From contig WTPW01000072.1 in the NCBI GenBank assembly GCA_009809945.1, positions 431,492 through 495,491 on the forward strand: DNA of 64,000 nucleotides, read 5' to 3'. Of the stretch, positions 1-11,334 are shown piece after piece. Position 1 is the first letter of the stretch. The number at the start of each line of letters is the position of its first letter. A model generated the notes under the pieces. The model saw nothing but the letters and a program-made list of their open reading frames with translations, was not told the origin of the DNA and did not search any database. The stretch is from Gigaspora margarita (lineage: Eukaryota > Glomeromycota > Glomeromycetes > Diversisporales > Gigasporaceae). Position numbers and translations under genes: made by a program.

Positions 1-892
1 ATTATATTTATATATAGTAATAATAAATAAGCAAAAAGGGTCAACAATAATTGTCAAATAGTAGCTAAGAAATAAATATTTTTGTTGTTTTATTAAAAGT
101 TACTTGCTATTTTCTTTGAAGATCATCAATTATCAATTCATCAAGCTATTAAAAAATCTGAAAAAATAAAATCAAAAACCAAAAAATTATGGTCAAAGAT
201 ATATATAAATTCAGTTCAGATTATTTATAAAATAATTATAAAATATAGTTGTTTATCCATATAGAACTCTCTATATAGTCACTAATTTTATATAATCACA
301 CTAAAATATTATATCATTTTTTTAATATCAAAAATACATCTATATAGTCACAATTGTAATATAATTACTATCATATTTTTTTAGAATTTGTTGGAGACTT
401 TAATAATAAATTACCTCTTTACAATCACATTTATATATTTGTATATTTTTGAGTTAGTTGCCAATAGAGTGAATTAGAATGCACAAAATGCATATATATA
501 TATAATATATATATATACATATAGGTCTTTGGCATTATATATGCACATGTGTTAATCGATTAAATAATTAATATTAATGCTCAAGCATAAAGTTATTGCC
601 AATTTTTGAAAAACTCCAATTTTATAATTTAATTGGTAAATAAAGAGTGCATAGTCTTACTGGTGGGGAGAATTAGGGAACTGCAATTAAGTATCATTGC
701 AATTATTAGAAATGTCAAATAAGATAAAAATATCGAATAATGTGGAACTGTCAAATAAAATAGCATAAACTATTTTTTTTAAGTTTTTTTTACATTTTAT
801 ACAATATATATTTATAGTATATAGTAGATTATATATCAAACGGACTTAATTACTAATTCAGATAAAATCAGCACTATAGCTATATTATTACT
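1..892. other. AT-rich intergenic DNA, no gene seen
   Basis: I see no coding signal here. Around 245-365 there are degenerate phrases of the type 'ctatatagtcac' that resemble the ends of the Tc1/pogo-like element at 48.4 kb, so an old relative may lie here, but no paired ends are visible. A short TA run is at about 490-525. Confidence 0.5.
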
Positions 893-900
893 ATATTTGG

Positions 901-1322
901 GGTCATCTAAAGCCAGGTTCGGTCACATGGCCAATAGCCAATCAAATCATAAATATTTGACTTTCTCGGAGTAGCCTGACGAGACAAAAACAAAGAAAAA
1001 AAGTAAAAATGCAAAAATACAAGAAACAAGTGTCTAAACCTGTCTCGAGGCACTAATAAAAAATATCGAGAAAACAATTTTACATATAAGACTTGCTTTA
1101 ACCCAACACCTAACTAACCCTTACCCTAATTTTAATTAAATAATCAAAAATATATAAACAAACCTGGCTTTAGCCATCCTCCATATTTTTTTTTTTCATT
1201 TCAAAGTGCCCACCTTGGGACCTAGGAATTTTATTCAGGATATTAGGGCCGTTGGTGAACCACATGGGGTTCACCAACATTTGTTACATAGACGAGGATC
1301 CAACTAGCCACAGCCATCCTCC
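901..1322. mobile_element. hAT-like MITE interrupted by a SINE
   Basis: The left end GGTCATCTAAAGCC pairs imperfectly with the right end (reverse complement GGAGGATGGCTAAAGCC). The element is flanked by an exact 8-bp duplication ATATTTGG at 893-900 and 1323-1330, as expected for hAT transposition. A SINE-like retroposon (1189-1311) and its own 17-bp TSD sit in the right end, so the element's native length is about 282 bp. It has no coding capacity. Calling it hAT rests on TSD length only, since the terminal bases do not match the usual hAT consensus well. Confidence 0.55.
1189..1311 (-). mobile_element. SINE-like retroposon, 5'-truncated copy
   Basis: Read on the minus strand the insert ends in an A tail (poly-T at 1189-1195 on plus). 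It is flanked by an exact 17-bp TSD (agccatcctccatattt at 1172-1188 and 1312-1328). It shares the core gtggctagttg...cgtctatgtaacaaat with copies at 8922-9090 and 18046-18336, and has AATAAAA upstream of the tail as they do. Its 3' half differs from theirs. Truncation at the 5' end is typical of target-primed reverse transcription. No tRNA-type A and B boxes could be recognised, so the RNA ancestor is unknown. Confidence 0.75.
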
Positions 1323-1330
1323 ATATTTGG

Positions 1331-2576
1331 AATTAGGGATAAACAAATATATAAACAATATATTAGTAAATCTGTTTTAGGCCTAATAAAAAGTTTTTTT
1401 TTATACTAAATAAATATTATTTTTGGCTCTAAATAAAGTTGTAGAGCAGTTTCTTGTACGTCTAATGTCAAAATTTCATTAACATCGAACCTGTAGATAA
1501 GAAGATATGAGTAAAAATGTCTTTAAAATTCTTTAAATCATATAAAAATTTTATATATACAGGCCTGATCCAGATTTCATACTACCTTGTTTATATATTT
1601 GTTTTGCCCCAATTCTAAATATAGAAATATTGCCAATCTTATCCAGATTGGCAATTAATAATTTTTTATTTTTTTATTTTTAGGATTAGGCTATAATTAG
1701 CAATAGTATATAGAGTGCTATGAAAGTAGGTTCTAAATATTTTAGCACTCTAGTTATGTAGCTATAAGTATAGGGTGTATAATATTTGATAGTTTAATAA
1801 AATTAAAATTATAAAAATTTGAGCTTTTATTAGTTGCCTATCATGTTATTTTATATTATTATAATTTATATTTATATAGAGGTACCTTTACATAGTAAAA
1901 CAATTGCACAGCATAACTATATATGGTAAAAAGAATCAGAAAAATTAAATATTTTTAAACAATTACACTAATTCTAACCTGATTCTAATGATAATGACCA
2001 GAATTACTTTGTCTGCTGGTGAAATAACTGAGTTGATTAGGTCATTATGATAGATAAAAAATAAATAGGTATAAAACAGGAATTAATAGTAATGATATAG
2101 AATTTAATAATTATAGTTATTAGAGTAAATAAACTATTACAACACCAATCATATGTTATCATTGATTACGTATTAGTAATTGTTTACATTGTATACATAA
2201 ATAAATCCAATGTACTCACATATACTGATATTAGCTAACCTAGTCTATAAATAGTAAAGATTTAGTGATCTTGAGTAAATTGAATAATTTTTTACTTGGG
2301 GAAACTGGTTTACTATATATGATAATAATTAAATGATCATTAATGAACAAATTTATTCAAATTCTTCATTCTGTCTTCTTGCTATTACTTTGAAAATTAG
2401 TGATTATTAATTCATTATGCTAGTAAAAAATATGATGAAAAAAACAAAAAAAGAGAATAATTCTCAATATACAATAAATAAATATAGAATTAAATGTCCA
2501 TAAAAGCAACAAAAATATATGTTTCAATATGCACTAATGCTTTTTAATGATTTAAAAGATTTTTTTTTGCTAAAGG
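1331..2576. other. AT-rich intergenic DNA, no gene seen
   Basis: No open frame with recognisable protein character, no paired inverted ends and no RNA gene were seen. Composition is uniformly A+T-rich with frequent stops on both strands. Confidence 0.5.
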
Positions 2577-2660
2577 CATGTAACATGTACATAAAACATG
2601 CACATGTAATATGTACATATAACATGTACATATAACATGTAACATGTAATATGTATATAA
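2577..2660. repeat. Short tandem/palindromic ACATGTA repeat
   Basis: About nine variants of 'aacatgtacatat' follow one another. The unit contains the palindrome ACATGT, so the run can fold on itself. It immediately precedes a Harbinger-like MITE. Confidence 0.7.
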
Positions 2661-2669
2661 AAATAGTAA

Positions 2670-2820
2670 GGGGAGTGACAAAAATCAGGTGATTTTTTAG
2701 AGGGGGAGGGGGTAAAAAAAGTTGAAATTATATATAAGAACCTGGCTATATATATATTAAAGAAGAGGGAGAGGGGTAGGCCTCTGATAAAAAATAATCA
2801 GGTGATTAATAACACGGCCC
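2670..2820. mobile_element. PIF/Harbinger-like MITE, family H1, copy 1
   Basis: A 151-bp non-coding element with inverted ends GGGGAGTGACAAAAATCAGG and (reverse complement) GGGCCGTGTTATTAATCACC. It is flanked by the trinucleotide TAA at 2667-2669 and 2821-2823. A 3-bp TWA duplication is the hallmark of PIF/Harbinger transposition. Related copies are at 16478-16622 (TAA) and 49401-49547 (TTA). Confidence 0.75.
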
Positions 2821-2994
2821 TAAAAGCAAAATTTCTTTTTTGAATATTGTAAAAAAATTATTTTGATGTTTGAATGCACAAGCATAGCACAAATTATATA
2901 AGCAGTAGAACTACTAACTATTTATAGTAAAGGCTATTTATAGTATATAACAAACTCATTACACAGCATAACTATTTTGGGTTAAAGGATCAGG

Positions 2995-3885
2995 CTAAAT
3001 TAATTATCTTTAATAAATTAAGGATTTTATTTTTCTTCGCTTTAGGAATTGATGCCAACATGTTGATGGTATTAATTCAAATACCCAGAAATGGAAGTTC
3101 AATGCACAGACCCTCTAATTTTGATTGCTTGTATAGAACATTTAGTATCTTTAAAATGCAAGGAAATTGGCCTAACCCTGGTTCTGCATTTTTCTGAGAA
3201 ATAATTAAAAAATTATTCATGTAGTGAATGATTGACCTTATTCTTTGCCAAACTACCACCCACATGATCATGTCTGCAAAGCGACAAAATATACCTCCAG
3301 TTGCTCTATTCCCAATTGCTAGTAATTTGTCAAAGTAAATATCATCCTCATGCTGTAAGTACTCAAACTTGATCAACTAGATGTACTAATAGTATGTGGT
3401 ACACATCCTGTATATTGACTTTGAATGGCATATATTCTTGACTATACTGCATTATCTACTCAATTGCATAGTTTAGATTTTTGTACTTAGTTGCAAACTC
3501 AATTATATCAGTACTATTATTGATGCTTGCCTCGAATGGTACTAATAAATGTAAAATTATGTGATATGCCTTTGGGTTTGTGTTCTTTTTTCTACTAAGC
3601 CACATGGGTTGATAAAATGCCAAGCAGGGGCTCAGCAATGAGAATGGCCCACATATATGTCCTGCTCATAGCTCTTTTATTATATACTTTATAAATGCTC
3701 TGAGTTCTATACTTATCGATTTTAGATTCTCTTGTATCATTATTATTTATTTACTGAAATTAAACCAGAACACTTGCTCTATACCATTTCTCAGATAGTT
3801 TACAAAATTGCAGTTCAGATAGTCACATGTCAGGTATTCGAATGCTAATTTATTTATAAATATAGTTGCTTTAAATACTGCTGGG
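2995..3885 (-). pseudogene. Decayed reverse transcriptase of a DIRS-like retroelement
   Basis: Translating the minus strand in pieces gives a recognisable reverse transcriptase of the tyrosine-recombinase (DIRS/Ngaro) type. In order there are an N-terminal stretch ending in a decayed 'LPxxxVSPLGLVPKK'-like segment (PMWLSRKKNTNP, about 3600), domain A (KVNIQDVYHILLVHLVDQV, about 3430-3375), a fingers/palm segment (DIYFDKLLAIGNRATGGIF, 3340-3290), the catalytic box as YMNN instead of YMDD (about 3220), and a FLGI motif at about 3080 followed by a thumb-like helix to about 3000. Several in-frame stops and frameshifts separate the pieces. Loss of both catalytic aspartates plus the stops makes it dead. 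No RNase H or recombinase is seen beyond 2995, so the element is 3'-truncated or decayed past recognition. The DIRS assignment is from recalled family motifs. Confidence 0.65.
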
Positions 3886-4099
3886 TCTAGCTGCACTATG
3901 ATTTTAGCTTCTTTTTGTGATAAAGTGTTGCATTTAGCAAAATAGTATTGATTGTCTGGTAACTGATTGTAGTCCTGGCTTCATGCATGCTATTATTGCT
4001 CTTGATGCTTTGAACTATGCTGGGTGCCTAATATACGTTTTCTGATTTTGCCCTGTTTTATCATTTTTGAGTAGATATGCAACTAGTGTTAGTATAGAC

Positions 4100-5960
4100 A
4101 CATTGATTTTAAATGTGAGCATATGTAAGATATACAATATATTTCTCTTTCTTTTTTTTCTATTTTTTTTTATTTATGTATAATAATGACCATGTATATT
4201 ATCTCTTTCAGTTACATGATAGCATTTATTTCTCCTTTACTATTATTTATTACTATGACTTTATTTATTAATATTCTATTATATTATATATATATATTAC
4301 TCGTTCCCTTTTATAGTCACTTTCTTATCTCTTTTTTTCATCTTTTTTTTATGTACGTTTGATTACTCTCAAACTTTTACAATTACAGTTCACCTTTTGG
4401 TGAACTACTTTTCTCTGTGTTATTGTATCTGTTTTGTAGCCTTTCTAGTAGCAGGTTTTTTCATTGTAATCTAATTTTCTGCATACTATGCATTCATGAA
4501 CTCTTCTGCATGCTTTCTTCTCTGGGTATGATTTTTTAATTCAATTTAGTCAAATTTATTTGCCATCGTACCATATGGTGTCAGCCCAACTTAGATACCA
4601 ACCTTTGAATTTTGGCCTCTTAGCTGTGGAAGCATCAAAATTTTTTCTTTGGCCTCAATATTCTAGTCTAGCAGTATGGTGTCCCAATTTATGACTAGTA
4701 CAATTTTTTGGTTCTCATTATATCCTAATACTGTGAAGAAATTATGTTTTATGCATAATTCATTTATGTAGTTCCTGTATGTATTCAATTCCTGCTCTTG
4801 ATTTTCATATAGTATAAGTACTGCATTTTGTATGCTTTAAAGGCCAGAAGCTACTCTAAAATATTCTGGAACCTACTACTATATGACCTCTTCTTTATTG
4901 ATATCTATTTGATGCTTGTAAAAACAGTTTCTTCCTATATGTCTTACATTGTCAGTTATACTCTTGTACAAGAATGCTTGGAAATTTATGAATGAACCAA
5001 ATACTAGAGACTTCCACACTTTATTAGTCAGGCTTGGCTTTTGTAAAAGCATCTCAATCATTTTCTGACCCTTATTCCAATTTGCTACCCACTATAAGCA
5101 AATGTATTTAGTTTCTACGGCCCTTGGGTTGCTCAAACTCTGAACTGTAGACCCTTGTAAAGTTCTAGATGAAAATTTTCTTGAGATCACTTTGTACTTG
5201 ACAGGTCCAGTTTTAGTTTGCATACTATTGCCTTGGGGTGTTGAACTCACTTCTATGATCAATCTGTTAAGTATTGAAATTGGGGTAGTTACCTTCAGTC
5301 CTGTCCTCATTGCTTCTCATATTTGTGCTTCATGTAGCTTCCTGGTTCTGAATCAGGTTGTGCTGTGCACCTGCTATCTACATTGTGTTGCTTGAGTTGG
5401 TATTGACTTTACTACTGTTTATGTTTGTCTGTTTTAACTATTTAAACCTTTTGTTGATTATATTGAATTGTTGATCTATATATTGCCACATTGTTTGTAA
5501 TATTGAAGCTTCAGTTACTTGAATCATCATGTTCAGATATATCTTTGTCTGTGCTCAGCAGGTTCTCTTGGCTTTGTACTTCTTGCTCTCAGCTGCCAGA
5601 CTGCTCTGATGATTCAATTGTTTCTTCTGATAATAAGCTTTCCTCTTGATGGATGGATTTAATAACTTTCTTCTATTTTTTACTCATTGTGAAATGACTT
5701 GCTTCATATAGCAAAAACAGCAGCTCTTGGCACAGGGTTGTTGTCTGTTCCTTTTTTATCTTGTGGTCTGCTTGTTCTAATCTTAACTAGAAGTTAATTG
5801 TAATTACTATTTGCAGAAAGTGATTTTACATCATACTTACTTGCATTTGGATTTTTATCTAAATGTATCAATTTTCATATACTTCCACTCCCTGCAGTCT
5901 TAACTCATGATCAACCTAGCCCTGAAATGCCTGCTCCTGCTTAGCCATCTTTTTGATCTG
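4100..5960 (-). pseudogene. Decayed gag-like region upstream of the DIRS-like RT
   Basis: Minus-strand fragments at 5310-5092 and 5061-4879 (a run beginning MIEMLLQKPSLTNKVWKSLV), followed by AVLILYENQEQELNTYRNYI at about 4850-4760, read as one hydrophilic protein broken by stops. Position directly 5' of the RT on the same strand suggests the element's first ORF, a gag or DNA/RNA-binding protein. No zinc knuckle is visible. The stretch 3885-4300 is T-rich and uninterpretable. The gag function is inferred from position and not from a domain. Confidence 0.4.
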
Positions 5961-6280
5961 TTGACTACACATATGCCCATATGTATATCAACTTGAATTA
6001 ATAATATAATACGCTAAAGATTGGTATAACAAATTAAAAATTCAAATTTTGAAATTGTAAATAATTCCTATATTTGTATTAGTTCCCAATGTAGATAATT
6101 TATACTAAAATGGTAATGATAGGTGGCTTGGTAGCTTAATCATATAAATGTTATTTTGGTATTAGGGTGGCTACATGTACGTAGTCGCCTGTTGGGCCAC
6201 TATAGGTTAAAAAAAGCCTACTGCATAAGCGTAGTTAAAGCTGTGTAGCAGATATGAAATTCTAAAAATAAGCATAGTCC

Positions 6281-6730
6281 TAGTGATAAGAATCGAAAAT
6301 CGAATTAATTGATTAGTTGTAAAGTTGACAACTAATCGATTTGAATTTTACAGACCCAATTTAGTTGATTAATCGATTAGTTGACTAATCGATTAGTCAA
6401 TTGGCCAACTAATTGATTAATCGACTAGTCGATTGGTCAATTAATTGACTAGGCAATTGGTCATTTAATCAACTAATCATATAAGAATATCAACCAGCTG
6501 TTTCAGTTGCTACCTTATATGTATTTTACCAAGTTTCATTTATTATTTATACAACTAATCGATTAGTTGGCCAATTGACGATTAGTTGGTCAATCGATTA
6601 ATTAGTCAACTAATCAATTAATCAAATGGCCAACTAATTGATTAGTTGAATAAATTCAATTAATTGATTAGTTGGATAAAATGATCCATTAACTAATCGA
6701 TTGAAAAATTTTCATCAATTTGTATCACTA
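6281..6730. mobile_element. hAT-type MITE rich in ATCGATTAGTTGG repeats
   Basis: The ends TAGTGATA...TATCACTA are inverted and match the hAT terminal rule (C/T)A(A/G)NG. They are flanked by an exact 8-bp duplication CATAGTCC at 6273-6280 and 6731-6738. The interior consists of many variants of 'ttagttgaccaattgattaatcgac' in both orientations, so single strands can fold extensively. There is no coding capacity. No second copy of this family lies in the window. Confidence 0.8.
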
Positions 6731-6959
6731 CATAGTCCCACTAATAAAAACCTGGTAGTAATAAAGTAAATATAGTTAGTATAGCAAAAATGTAGTTGGG
6801 GAACCTGGAAGCCTCAAAAACCCCACTATGTAAACGTATAGAAAAAACTGACAACAGAACATAGGCAGAGTGTATTACTAAGTAAATGTAGTTATTCATG
6901 TATATAAGTAGTTAGAATTTAGAATGTACATAACAGATAAAGGCCTCAAATTTAAGAGA

Positions 6960-8895
6960 AAAAATCAAGTTTCTATCGATGTTAAATAAAGAATTCCCTT
7001 CCTTATTATTAATTATATCATTTGACTTTTACCCTTGAATAAAGATATTATACTTATCCTTGAATTCAACTTGTAACTTTAATAAAACCTTTATAACTCA
7101 ATTTGACGTACTGAATTGACTTGTAACCTTGACTTGGCTTTATTAAGACTCGAATTCAGTTTAACGTAGTCTTGTTGATTTCTCGAACTTGTACACATGA
7201 TTCATATCAGCCTACCAATTTGTCTATAGTAAAGTCTTTTAGTTTGAATATTTATATGATAAACGTTGTCTCTTTTAGATTCCCTAGTATTTGCTAGTTG
7301 ATTTAGGACTTACTTTATCCGAATAAAATTCCAAACCTTTTTCAAATCAAACCTACATCGATATCACCTGACTGGGATTAACCCGACACCCATTTCAACC
7401 CCACCATCATATCTTTTTAGAATTTTACAGGAGGGTCACCAAAATTCCGGGTCGGATATGTTGGATATAGGTCGGCGTTTAGCCCTAGTTGTTGGCAGGT
7501 TCTATAGTAAAATTATCAGCTCAGCATTTTTTAATTAACGAATGGATATGATTTATTAGTAAAAATTTTTATGATCTTGGGGCAAAATTGATCAATTCCG
7601 ATCCAGCCAACCATGATTCCGATGCACTCCGACGTATTCTCCTGTTATGAGTTATCATATTATTATTATATTGATATCGGATTATTGATATTCCCGATAT
7701 TAGTATCACCAGCATCTGTGCCTTTATTTTATTGAGGTGATTGCATATTCGACTTTAATCATACCTTCGATCCTTATTTATATCTCTCTCCCCGTACACG
7801 GTTGGAGTGTAAATTGGCACTATTGTCTATATTGTTTTACCCGCTCTCCCAATCAACCGTTACATTAGCACGTTAACGTATTCGCATCTAACGTGTTCGT
7901 ATAACGTGTGTATTAGAATAACAGTTACTAAGTTAGAAAGTTTGAGATAGCACATAATCGTGTTTTGTTTAAAAATAATATTTTGTTAACACGTCAGCTT
8001 GTGGATAGCGTGTTAGTGTAGTATATTGAATTTAAATGTATATAAGCACAAGCTTTCAAGTGTAATAAAGTCAGAGATATTCCCTTCGATTTGACTTAAG
8101 GAAAACAAGGAAGTAAGTTAGTATAGTGCTGAAGAGACCTTTATTTGAGTAACTCCCAGTATTATTGGAGTTAGATCGGTCGTATTACTACAAACTCTTC
8201 AATAATAGATTGAAATACGTATATACATATCGATGCATGTCAATTACTAATTAGGAGTTGGCATAAATATGTAATGCAGGCCAGATATTATATTAATGTC
8301 GGTCAGATGATCAGTAATGCCGGCCAGATAATTTTATTTTAGAATCCCGCGTGGGCTCTAAAAAAAATCTTCGCATCATACGGGATCCCGCGCGTGCCCA
8401 TCTCTAGGTATAGGTGTTATAATTTAAAAAAGGGATGAACGATGATCATGTGGGACGGTTTAAAGGTTTAATGGAGATCAAAAGGAGAGCGATCGAATTG
8501 TGATAATGTAGGGGCCGTGAGTAAATAATGAAGAGAACAGGTGTGATGATGGAATGATGATAATAAGTGAAATTTAGGCGCAAAAAAGTTACGATAGTGG
8601 CAACGTGAATAATTCGTGCACCATAACATTTGACCTTCACTTGTGCTTTGTAGTTCAGTAATTAGAACCAAGCGATATTATTTGATTCGTCTCAATGAGT
8701 CGATCGAAAAGTACTAATATCATTTGATTTTGAATACTATTTAACGAGATATAGATGAAAAACCTAAGTGCGTCAAATTACCCACCCATAATCCCAATTC
8801 TCCATGAGAAAGTTTTTTATTAGTCGAAATTTTGAATTATCTGCGACAGCATAAATCAACACCCTCACGCCAAATTTTAACATTATATAATCAAC
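6960..8895. other. CpG-retaining intergenic island, no confident gene
   Basis: CG dinucleotides are clearly more frequent here than in the transposon regions (for example 7370-7500, 7780-8000, 8330-8480), suggesting unmethylated, non-repeat DNA upstream of the protease gene. No convincing ORF was found. At about 8375-8406 the phrase ending GTGCCCATCTCTA looks like one hAT-type terminus (reverse complement TAGAGATGGGCAC), but its partner was not found. Around 8270-8330 a phrase close to 'gccggccagat' is repeated three times. A solo LTR in 7850-8200 is possible (AATAAA near 8062) but its limits cannot be set. Confidence 0.4.
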
Positions 8896-8921
8896 TAATT
8901 TTTATAATCGATGCGATTGTT

Positions 8922-9090
8922 TTTTTTTTTGTTTGTTAAGGCGCTCTTGCTTAGCGGCTGCGGTTTTATTAAAGTTTATAATATTTGTTACATAAACGAG
9001 TGTACAACTAGCCACACGTGCACTTTTGGTGCCTAATTTAGGTAGTTTCTGCAATCCAACTACGGGGTATTGCCTATTTAAACTCTCTGA
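8922..9090 (-). mobile_element. SINE-like retroposon, second copy
   Basis: The insert is in minus orientation (poly-T directly after the left TSD). It is flanked by a 21-bp TSD, tttataatcgatgYgattgtt, at 8901-8921 and 9091-9111 with one C/T difference. Read on the minus strand it matches the 18046-18336 copy from its tcagag...tttaaatagg segment through gtggct.gttgtacactcg to cgtctatgtaacaaat, then diverges before AATAAAA and the A tail. It is 5'-truncated relative to that copy. It lies about 650 bp upstream of the protease start. Confidence 0.8.
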
Positions 9091-9111
9091 TTTATAATCG
9101 ATGTGATTGTT

Positions 9112-9742
9112 AAAATGACAAATTTCTTTTTTTATATTAAACGCCAAATTTTCAAATTGTTAGTAAGATTTAAATTGATAGAACTTGCTAAAGTTAAAAT
9201 AAAGTAAAATTTTTTGTTTTTAAGTGATATTATTTTTTGGTTATGCTGTGCCTCACTGTTTCACTAGAGCAAATAAGTATACGCTACGCTAAGTAACCAT
9301 GTGAACGAACTAAACATTTTCAGCTATTTACTTATTTACTTATCCATTGTAAATCTTTTGCTACGCTTTGGACAATAAGAATGCTTTAACACAAATATTA
9401 TTATGATTTGCGTTTACTCTTTGAGAATTAGTATGGTTATTTACTCTGCTATTTTCAAAGAGAAATATACGTATTTTGTTATTAATACATTATCCTTCTA
9501 TTCCGTTATTTGTTTATGATCTTAGTGGGCGATCTCATTTGATCCAAATATTTTTTCGAACTTTCTACGATTTTCCTTTTTTTTTATTATGATATCCCAT
9601 ACTAAAGTGTCATTGGGCTTTCTTGCCTTTTTCAACCATTCATTACGGAGTAAATGTTCTGCATTTTTCATGATGTACTAACAAATAGAAGAATTTTTAT
9701 TTAAAAAGTTCATAAACTTTCCATAAAACTTTATTCTCAAAT
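9112..9742. promoter_or_regulatory. Upstream region of the aspartic protease gene
   Basis: Non-coding and AT-rich, directly 5' of the protease start codon. No specific promoter element can be named; a T-rich tract at about 9560-9600 is the only notable composition. Assignment as promoter is by position only. Confidence 0.3.
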
Positions 9743-10960
9743 ATGAAAAAGTTTCTTTGGAGTCTCATTTCATTTATAACATTTATAGTATTTATAACGT
9801 CTTCAGATGTGGCATCGATCTCTGATTCAAATTATTTAACAATTGAACTCTTTAAAAGAGAAACGAATTCACCCGAAAAACAACGAGCATTATTGACTTT
9901 GAAATATTCAAAATTATTCAGACGTGATGTATTCATACCTTTAGTCAACGAAATAAATTTAGATTTTAGTTATTATGGTTTAATAACAATTGGAGGTCAA
10001 AATTTTACTGTTGACTACGATACTGGATCACCAGATCTTTGGGTTCCAGGTATTCAATGTAATTCATCACAATGCGGAACTCATAATAAATTTGATCCTG
10101 TAAAATCATCAACATTTGTTCCATCACAAAAAAATTTTATACTCTCTTATGGCACTGGTACCGTTATTAGTGGTTATGAAGGTCAAGATGTAGTTATTCT
10201 CAATGGAATTTCAGTTACTAATCTGACCTTTGGGATAGCATTAGTTGATGGCTTTAATACTATATATGAAGAAGATGGTATTCTTGGCCTTTCTCGTCAA
10301 ATTGGACAAGTTTCAAATCCTGGACTGATTCAAAAAATTAAAGGAAAAAAAGTGCTTAATCATACTATAATCGCATTTCACTTTGGAAGATATAAATTAA
10401 AAGCTACCGATAAAAGTTTCATGAATCTTGGAGGTATCGATGTAAGTGCTTATATTGGAAATATTGTATATAACAATCTTATAAATCAGACACGACATCC
10501 GGGGACTTGGATGATATCATTACATGATATTCAGGTTGATGGAATCTCAATTGGAGGAATTAATTCATCTGCTTTGATCGATACTGGTCGGCTTTATTTT
10601 ATTTTATATAAAAACGTTGCCTTATTTCAATAATTAGGTACCCCAACTATCATTGGCGACATTGCTCAAGTATCAAAGATCCATGCAATGATTCCTGGTA
10701 GCTATTTTAATAACAATTTATGGCGGGTTCCATGTAACACAAGTAAGATTGTAGCTTTAGTGTTTAATAACACATCATACAAAATTAGCCCTACTGAATT
10801 AATTAGATCATCAAATCAGAGTAGTTCGTTGTGCTTATCGACGATCCAGGGAGGTCTGAATGGCGTGTGGTTGGTTGGTGCTGTATTTTTATCAAATGTC
10901 TATAGTGTGTTTGATTTTGATAATTTAAAAATTGGATTTGCTGAATCTAAAGTTTTTTAA
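9743..10960 (+). CDS. Secreted pepsin-type (A1) aspartic protease, two exons
   Basis: This is an endopeptidase of the pepsin family, expected to be secreted. Residues 1-24 form a hydrophobic signal peptide, followed by a short propeptide with basic FRRD at about 60-63. The first catalytic motif is DTGS at 93-96 (Asp93) followed by DLWVP, with a cysteine pair C106/C111, the flap YGTG at 136-139 and DGILGL at about 178. The second catalytic motif is interrupted in the genome: DTG is followed by unrelated codons and a TAA at 10631-10633. Removing a GT...AG intron at 10587-10637 gives DTGT followed by PTIIGDIAQVSKIHAMIPG, as the family requires. A second Cys pair (PCNT, SLCLS) and WLVGAVFLSNVYSVFDF complete the C-terminal lobe. 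The predicted protein is 388 aa, normal for the family. The ATG at 9743 is the only start giving a signal peptide. It is the only gene here that looks intact. I am confident of the family and fairly confident of the intron. Confidence 0.88.
10587..10637 (+). other. Putative 51-bp intron in the aspartic protease gene
   Basis: It begins GTCGGC and ends AATTAG. The length is a multiple of three, so both flanking exons share one frame and the intron shows up only as a single in-frame TAA. Splicing joins codons to D-T-G-T at the second active site. The donor is weak, because GTCGGC lacks the usual GTAAGT/GTATGT, which is the main doubt. The alternative is a 51-bp insertion that inactivated the gene. 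Confidence 0.7.
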
Positions 10961-11330
10961 ATTAAAATTGCAATTCATTTTAATACTTTCTATATTTCAT
11001 GGTTATAATTGATATAAAGGTCCACACTAATAATCAGTTACATCGTTTTTTAAATAATTGTTGAACGAATAAGCTTTTAAAATTATATCTGTATAATTTA
11101 ATTGAATTAAGAAGTAAAACAATATATAGTCCGGAACTTTATGTTTTAAAAAATGCAGTTTGGTCTGCCGATAGATTAGAACAGTCAAGTAGCACAATTA
11201 AAATCATTCACAACGTAATTAAAATCATTATATGTCGAGCAGGTCTTTTTTCTGTTTGCAAACAATAATTTCTTTTTTAATACAGAATTACACATGATAT
11301 ATTTTTATATAATTTGTCAACATACAATGT
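10961..11330. other. 3' flank of the protease gene
   Basis: AT-rich and non-coding. The ATTAAA directly after the stop codon could serve as a polyadenylation signal, but nothing else supports it. Confidence 0.3.
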
Positions 11331-11334
11331 CTTC

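Noticed and set aside
1104..1140. TTAGGG-type telomere repeat (ccctaa words here and at 47340-47400)
   Set aside because: Words are degenerate, short and internal to transposon-rich DNA; not a telomere array.
7850..8250. Solo LTR with TATA and AATAAA
   Set aside because: No TG...CA limits, no TSD and no second copy in the window; kept only as a possibility in the region note.
8446..8671. Overlapping minus-strand frames of 64 and 67 codons upstream of the protease
   Set aside because: No family motif, two frames open simultaneously, no partner exons.
10631..10633. In-frame TAA in the aspartic protease as evidence of a pseudogene or stop readthrough
   Set aside because: A GT...AG intron of 51 bp spanning it restores the invariant second active-site motif DTGT, and the rest of both lobes is intact.
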